Positions 5,094 to 9,033 of a stretch of DNA of 9,033 bases are shown piece by piece (within the stretch, counting starts at the first letter, position 1; each line of letters begins with the position of its first letter). Origin of the DNA: Limisphaerales bacterium (lineage in GTDB: Bacteria; Verrucomicrobiota; Verrucomicrobiia; Limisphaerales; UBA11358); assembly GCA_003455565.1 (NCBI GenBank), contig DMQW01000164.1, positions 1 to 9,033 of the forward strand, given 5' to 3'. A model generated the notes under the pieces. The model had not been told where the DNA came from and did not search any database. It worked only from the letters and a program-made list of their open reading frames with translations. Made by a program: the position numbers and the translations under genes.

Positions 5094-7745
5094 ATGCCAG
5101 ACGAAACTGAACCCACACCACCTGCCGCGCCGCAACAACAACCGAGCGGCGGCGCTTACACGCAGGGCGAAAAAATTGCCAGGATCAACGTCGCGGACGA
5201 GATCAAGAATTCGTTCCTCGACTACTCGATGTCCGTGATCATTTCGCGCGCGTTGCCTGACGTGCGCGACGGGCTCAAGCCGTCGCAACGCCGCATTCTT
5301 TACGCGATGGAAAATCTGTCGCTGTTTCCGGGGCGCAAGCACATCAAGTGCGCGAAGATTTGCGGTGACACTTCGGGCAACTATCATCCGCACGGCGAAG
5401 CGGTGATTTATCCGACGCTCGTTCACATGGCGCAGCCGTGGGCGATGCGCGAGAAGCTCGTGGACGGCAAGGGCAATTTCGGTTCCGTCGAAAACGATCC
5501 GCCGGCGGCGATGCGTTACACCGAGGCGCGGCTGACGCATCTCGGCGCGGCGCTGATGCAGGACATGGAGAAGGACACCGTTGATTTCGTCCCGAACTAC
5601 GACGAGCGCCTTACCGAGCCGACGGTTTTTCCGGCGGCATTTCCAAACCTGCTCGTCAACGGGGGCACGGGCATCGCGGTCGGCATGGCCACGAACATGG
5701 CGCCGCACAATCTTGGCGAAGTGATTGACGGCATTTGCGCGCAGATTGACCGGCCGGACATCATGATTCCGGAGTTGATGAAATTCATCAAAGGCCCGGA
5801 CTTTCCGACGGGCGGTTTTATCTGCGGCGTCGAGGGCATCAAAAATTATTTCGAGACCGGCAAGGGCAGCATCAAGTTGCGTGGCCGCATCGGTGTGGAG
5901 GAGATGAAGGGTAATCGCGAGCAGCTCGTCATCACGGAGATTCCGTTCAACGTGAACCGCGCCGGGCTGGAAGAACAGATCGCCGCGCTGGTCAACGACA
6001 AGGTCATCACGGAAATTTCCGCGATGCGCAACGAGTCGGACGAACATTGCCGCCTCGTCATCGAATTGAAGCGCGACGGCACGCCGAAGGTCGTCATCGC
6101 CAAACTTTTTCAGCACACGCAACTGGAGGTTTCGTTCAGCGTCAACGCGCTGGCGATTGATCATGGCCGGCCGAAGACGCTCAATCTTAAACAGATTATT
6201 CAGTGCTACATCGAGCATCGCCGCGAAGTGATTTTGCGCCGCACGCGTTTTGAATTGCGCAAGGCCGAGGAACGCGCCGAGCTGCTCGAAGGTTATCTCA
6301 TCGCGCTGTCGAACCTCGACGAGTTCATCCACATCATTCGTTCCAGTAAAACGCGCGACGAAGCCCGCGTGAAGCTGCTCGCGTTCGAGTGGTCGCGCGC
6401 GCAGGTGGAGAAGTGGGGCATCTTGATTCGTAGCGAAGCGCGCTTGGACGCCGGTCGTTACGCGCTGACCGACCGGCAGGTGGACGCGATTCTGGAACTG
6501 CGTTTGTATCAGTTGACCGGGTTGGAAATTGACAAGATTGACCGTGAATACAAGGCGTTGCTCGAAGTCATCAAAGACCTGCTCGATATTCTAGCAAAAG
6601 AATCGCGCGTGATGGCGATCATCAAAGCCGAACTTCAGGCCATCAAGGAAAAACACGCGACGCCGCGCAAATCCGAAATTGTTCCGGACGAAGGTGAAAT
6701 CGCCATCGAAGACCTCATCGCGAACGAAGGCGTCATCATCACGCTCACGCACAATGGCCTGCTCAAGCGCACAAATGTCAGCGAGTATCGCGCGCAACGA
6801 CGCGGCGGCAAAGGCGTCATCGGCATGACGACGAAGGAAGGCGAGACGCCGGATGACAATGATTTCGTCGAACATCTTTTCACCGCGAGCACACATGACT
6901 ATCTGATGTTCTTCACGAACACCGGGCGTGTTTATGTCGAGCGTGTGCATGAGATTCCCGACATGGGCCGCGCCGCGAAAGGCCGGAGCATCGCGAATCT
7001 TTTGGAATTGAAGGCTGACGAAAAAGTTGCCGCGCTCATCCGCATTCTCTCCAAGACCGACGCGAACAAGGAAGACGTGACGTGGTCGCAGTCCGGCGAA
7101 TTGTTCTTCGCGACGCAGCAGGGCACGGTGAAAAAAACGTCGCTCAATGAATTTTCCAACGTCCGCAAGGGCGGCATCATCGCCATCGGCATTGATCCCG
7201 GCGACGCGTTGATCAAAGTCAAATTGACACGCGGCAGCGTTGATGAAAGCGATCCGGGCGACGATGTCGTATTGATCACCAAGGACGGCATGAGCATCCG
7301 CTTCCATGAAGCCGACGTGCGTTCGATGGGGCGTGCCGCCGGTGGCGTGCGCGGAATCAATCTGGAAAAAGGTGACGCCCTCGTTGCCGCTACGATTGTC
7401 GTTCCCGACGCAGCCCTCCTCGTTGCCGGCGAAAACGGCATCGGCAAGCGCACTGGATTTGACGAATACCGTGTCCAGTCACGCGGCGGCAAAGGCATCA
7501 TCACCATGAAGACCGGCGACAAGACCGGCGCCGTGGTGGGCGCGTTGACCGTGCGCGACACCGACGAGATCATGCTTATCACCACCGGCGGCCAGATGGT
7601 GCGCATTCCTGTGCAAGGCATCCGCGAAGCCGGGCGTAACACCATGGGTGTGAAACTCGTGAACCTCGACGCGGGCGACAAACTCCAGGCAATTGCCCCG
7701 GTCATCAGCGAAGACCCGCCGGACGACCCCGGCAAAAATGTTTAA
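5094..7745 (+). CDS. gyrA: DNA gyrase subunit A
   Basis: GyrA is the DNA cleavage-rejoining and wrapping subunit of gyrase. The 883-residue product starts with about 27 Pro/Gln-rich residues beyond the conserved core. The breakage-reunion domain follows: DYSMSVI, ALPDVRDGLKPSQRRILYAM, the HPHG region near 98-101, and AAMRYTEARL with the active-site Tyr142 preceded by Arg141. A tower and long coiled coil follow. The C-terminal beta-pinwheel has the GyrA box QRRGGKG at 568-574, which separates GyrA from ParC, plus a degenerate second copy QSRGGKG near 795. The tail is acidic (SEDPPDDPG). At the two main quinolone-contact positions (E. coli Ser83 and Asp87) this protein has Ala103 and Pro107. 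The gene begins 15 bp after the vapC stop with an A/T-rich leader and no ribosome-binding site or obvious promoter, so expression probably relies on upstream transcription. The stop is followed by no clear terminator. Confidence 0.96.
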   Translation: MPDETEPTPPAAPQQQPSGGAYTQGEKIARINVADEIKNSFLDYSMSVIISRALPDVRDGLKPSQRRILYAMENLSLFPGRKHIKCAKICGDTSGNYHPHGEAVIYPTLVHMAQPWAMREKLVDGKGNFGSVENDPPAAMRYTEARLTHLGAALMQDMEKDTVDFVPNYDERLTEPTVFPAAFPNLLVNGGTGIAVGMATNMAPHNLGEVIDGICAQIDRPDIMIPELMKFIKGPDFPTGGFICGVEGIKNYFETGKGSIKLRGRIGVEEMKGNREQLVITEIPFNVNRAGLEEQIAALVNDKVITEISAMRNESDEHCRLVIELKRDGTPKVVIAKLFQHTQLEVSFSVNALAIDHGRPKTLNLKQIIQCYIEHRREVILRRTRFELRKAEERAELLEGYLIALSNLDEFIHIIRSSKTRDEARVKLLAFEWSRAQVEKWGILIRSEARLDAGRYALTDRQVDAILELRLYQLTGLEIDKIDREYKALLEVIKDLLDILAKESRVMAIIKAELQAIKEKHATPRKSEIVPDEGEIAIEDLIANEGVIITLTHNGLLKRTNVSEYRAQRRGGKGVIGMTTKEGETPDDNDFVEHLFTASTHDYLMFFTNTGRVYVERVHEIPDMGRAAKGRSIANLLELKADEKVAALIRILSKTDANKEDVTWSQSGELFFATQQGTVKKTSLNEFSNVRKGGIIAIGIDPGDALIKVKLTRGSVDESDPGDDVVLITKDGMSIRFHEADVRSMGRAAGGVRGINLEKGDALVAATIVVPDAALLVAGENGIGKRTGFDEYRVQSRGGKGIITMKTGDKTGAVVGALTVRDTDEIMLITTGGQMVRIPVQGIREAGRNTMGVKLVNLDAGDKLQAIAPVISEDPPDDPGKNV

Positions 7746-7804
7746 AAACCGCACGTTTGCGCTTGTCTTCAGCATTTGAAGTGTTTTCATACGCGTCTGT
7801 TTTT

Positions 7805-8659
7805 ATGACATTCAGCAAAATCTTGGTGTCCGCCAGCATTTTACCGGCGTTCGCCTTCAATCTATTGGCGCAAACCAGCACAGTGACACTGACCAACTTT
7901 GTGACCGTGACCGTTACCAACTTTGTTACGCTGACGAACTCGGCGGTTAAAATCGAGGGCCTCGCAAAAACCCCGGCTGCGCCCGCGCCCAAGAAATTGG
8001 CCGGGCCGGCAAAAATTCCGTGGGAGAGCAGCCTTTCCGCCGGCCTGACCTTGGTGCGCGGCAACACCGACATGACCCTCTTCTCGGCGGATTTTTTGAC
8101 CCAAAAAAAGACGCCGGCCGATGAATACAGGCTCGGCCTCGGCGGCGCCTTTGGGCAACAAAATAGCAGCGAAACCGTCAACAACTACAAGGCGGTTGGA
8201 CAATGGAACCATCTTTTCACGGATCGGTTTTACAGCTACCTACGGGTGGACGGCTTGCGCGATTTCATCGCGGACGTGGATTATCGTCTGACCATCGGCC
8301 CCGGTGCCGGCTATTATTTGCTCAAGGCAACCAACAACACGCTGGCCGTGGAAGTCGGTGGCAACTTTGAAGCGCAGAAGTTGGGCGGCACCGACCAGAA
8401 CTTCGCCACGGCGCGACTGGCGGAACGCTTCGAGCACAAGTTTAACGACAAGGCACGCCTCTGGCAGAACGTGGAAATATTCCCGCAGGTGGATAAGGTG
8501 GACAACTATGTCGTCAATTTTGAAATTGGCATCGAAGCCGCAATTTCTAAGACGTTCAGCCTGAAAACCTGTCTGGACGACACCTACGCGAACCGTCCGG
8601 CGGCGGATCACTTGAAAAATGACGCGAAGATCATCGCCGGTGTTTCCTATAAATTCTGA
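7805..8659 (+). CDS. DUF481-family outer-membrane beta-barrel protein
   Basis: From ATG 7805 the 284-residue product opens with a signal peptide (MTFSKILVSASILPAFAF, likely cut after LLA near residue 22). A Thr/Val repeat (residues 25-49) and a Pro/Ala linker (55-70) follow. From residue 73 the sequence (WESSLSAGLTLVRGNTD, then alternating amphipathic strands such as YRLGLGGAFG, FYSYLRVDGL and VVNFEIGIEAAI) fits the DUF481/YdiY family of salt-stress-linked outer-membrane proteins. It ends in Phe (AGVSYKF), as outer-membrane barrels usually do for Bam recognition. The function of DUF481 proteins is poorly defined. ATG 7805 is preferred over a TTG at 7757 because it starts directly at the signal peptide. 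No ribosome-binding site is evident. It lies 59 bp downstream of gyrA and could be cotranscribed, though no functional link to gyrase is implied. Confidence 0.82.
   Translation: MTFSKILVSASILPAFAFNLLAQTSTVTLTNFVTVTVTNFVTLTNSAVKIEGLAKTPAAPAPKKLAGPAKIPWESSLSAGLTLVRGNTDMTLFSADFLTQKKTPADEYRLGLGGAFGQQNSSETVNNYKAVGQWNHLFTDRFYSYLRVDGLRDFIADVDYRLTIGPGAGYYLLKATNNTLAVEVGGNFEAQKLGGTDQNFATARLAERFEHKFNDKARLWQNVEIFPQVDKVDNYVVNFEIGIEAAISKTFSLKTCLDDTYANRPAADHLKNDAKIIAGVSYKF
7874..7951 (+). repeat. In-frame Thr/Val tandem repeat after the signal peptide of the DUF481 protein
   Basis: Copies of an 18-nt unit start at 7874, 7892, 7916 and 7934. The clearest pair is ACCAACTTTGTGACCGTG at 7892 and ACCAACTTTGTTACGCTG at 7916. 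They encode TSTVTL, TNFVTV (plus an extra TV), TNFVTL and TNSAVK. The first and last copies are degenerate. The product is a strongly beta-prone hexapeptide repeat lying in the periplasmic N-terminal extension ahead of the barrel. Confidence 0.6.
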
Positions 8660-8664
8660 AGTTG

Positions 8665-8692
8665 AATCCGCCAATGGCGACTTCGGATTTTT
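8665..8692 (+). terminator. Probable intrinsic terminator after the DUF481 gene
   Basis: AATCCG (8665-8670) pairs with CGGATT (8684-8689), and the loop itself contains GCC-AAT-GGC. Ts at 8688-8692 run from the base of the stem. An alternative fold pairs GAAGT (8658-8662) with ACTTC (8680-8684) around CGCC-AAT-GGCG. It begins 6 bp after the stop, in the 97-bp gap between convergent genes. The stem is modest and the T-run short. Confidence 0.4.
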
Positions 8693-8756
8693 CCGGAACC
8701 GCCGTTTTTATTCTGAAATCGCAAGGTGAGACGATTCTCCATCACGACCAGATCAT

Positions 8757-9032
8757 TTACGGTGACAGCCGTTCGATCTTCCACGCGCCGTCCGCCTGCC
8801 ACGTGTAGGAAAAACGATCGTGCAGACGGCTCGGGCGGCCCTGCCAGAATTCAATCCGCTCCGGCGCCAAGATAAATCCGCCCCAGTTCGGCGGCAGGGG
8901 AACGTCATTCGGAAATTTCTTTTCCAACTCGCGCCACTTCGCTTCTAGCGTCGCGCGGTCAGGAACAGCTTCGCTTTGGTTGGAAGCCCACGCGGCGAGC
9001 CGACTGCCGCGCGGACGGCTTTTGAAATACGC
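8757..9032 (-). CDS. pdxH: Pyridoxamine/pyridoxine 5'-phosphate oxidase, C-terminal part (5' end outside window)
   Basis: The minus strand encodes the last 91 residues of PdxH, ending at the stop at 8757-8759. PdxH is a cytoplasmic FMN-dependent oxidase that converts pyridoxine or pyridoxamine 5'-phosphate to pyridoxal 5'-phosphate, the last step of vitamin B6 salvage and of the DXP-dependent route. The visible part aligns by eye with the E. coli C-terminus. YFKSRPRGS carries the Arg and Ser that contact substrate phosphate (R6 and S10 here). W-ASNQSE, PLPPNWGGF and ERIEFWQG follow. RLHDRF carries the substrate-binding Arg69 and His71, with Arg73 next to them. WKIERLSP is the standard end. 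Nothing appears truncated at the C-terminus. It is convergent with the DUF481 gene, so the two are separate transcription units. The N-terminal FMN-binding half is off the window. Confidence 0.95.
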   Translation of the reverse strand, partial: AYFKSRPRGSRLAAWASNQSEAVPDRATLEAKWRELEKKFPNDVPLPPNWGGFILAPERIEFWQGRPSRLHDRFSYTWQADGAWKIERLSP

Positions 9033-9033
9033 C

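Noticed and set aside
5088..6332. Long minus-strand reading frames opposite gyrA and gyrB
   Set aside because: They are mirror frames of strongly biased coding sequence. They are rich in Arg, His and Val with no domain pattern and no start signals.
1739..7745. Topoisomerase IV (ParE and ParC) instead of gyrase
   Set aside because: The C-terminal beta-pinwheel carries a perfect GyrA box QRRGGKG, the hallmark of gyrase A, and the B subunit is its paired GyrB.
7757..7804. TTG at 7757 as the start of the DUF481 protein
   Set aside because: It would put 16 residues before a well-formed signal peptide that begins at ATG 7805.
7746..7804. Terminator or promoter between gyrA and the DUF481 gene
   Set aside because: Only a 4-bp TGAA/TTCA stem and a poor TTGTCT box without a matching -10 were found.

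Overview
This window looks like a chromosomal segment from a Gram-negative bacterium of the PVC group, most probably a Verrucomicrobiota (Pedosphaera/Limisphaerales-like). That placement is inferred from four things. The GyrA and GyrB sequences resemble PVC-type gyrases. There is a large secreted protein with a lectin-like domain and a C-terminal domain ending in FYRLKIVSP. There is an outer-membrane DUF481 barrel. Recognisable Shine-Dalgarno sequences are scarce. No phylogeny could be run.

Layout from left to right: (1) positions 3-1526 hold the C-terminal 507 residues of a large extracellular protein whose start lies outside the window. (2) A 212-bp intergenic stretch carries an AT-rich hairpin and presumably the gyrB promoter. 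(3) gyrB, 1739-4255. (4) A compact toxin-antitoxin module, 4265-5078, has a Phd/YefM-type antitoxin and a VapC-type PIN toxin behind its own promoter, which is embedded in a perfect 26-bp palindrome. (5) gyrA, 5094-7745, starts 15 bp after the toxin stop. (6) A DUF481 outer-membrane beta-barrel gene, 7805-8659, has a short Thr/Val repeat after its signal peptide. (7) A likely terminator is followed by the convergent 3' end of pdxH on the minus strand, cut by the window edge.

The central observation is the arrangement gyrB - antitoxin - vapC - gyrA, all on one strand with gaps of 44, 5 and 15 bp. The two gyrase subunits form one A2B2 enzyme and are commonly adjacent. Here a selfish or regulatory RNase toxin module sits between them. 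Its promoter matches a sigma-70 promoter (TTGACA, 17 bp, TACATT), and the predicted +1 falls exactly on the A of the antitoxin ATG, so the antitoxin mRNA may be leaderless. With no visible promoter or ribosome-binding site of its own, gyrA may depend on readthrough from gyrB or on the autoregulated toxin-antitoxin promoter. The gene families are individually known; the architecture and its regulatory consequences are the part worth checking.
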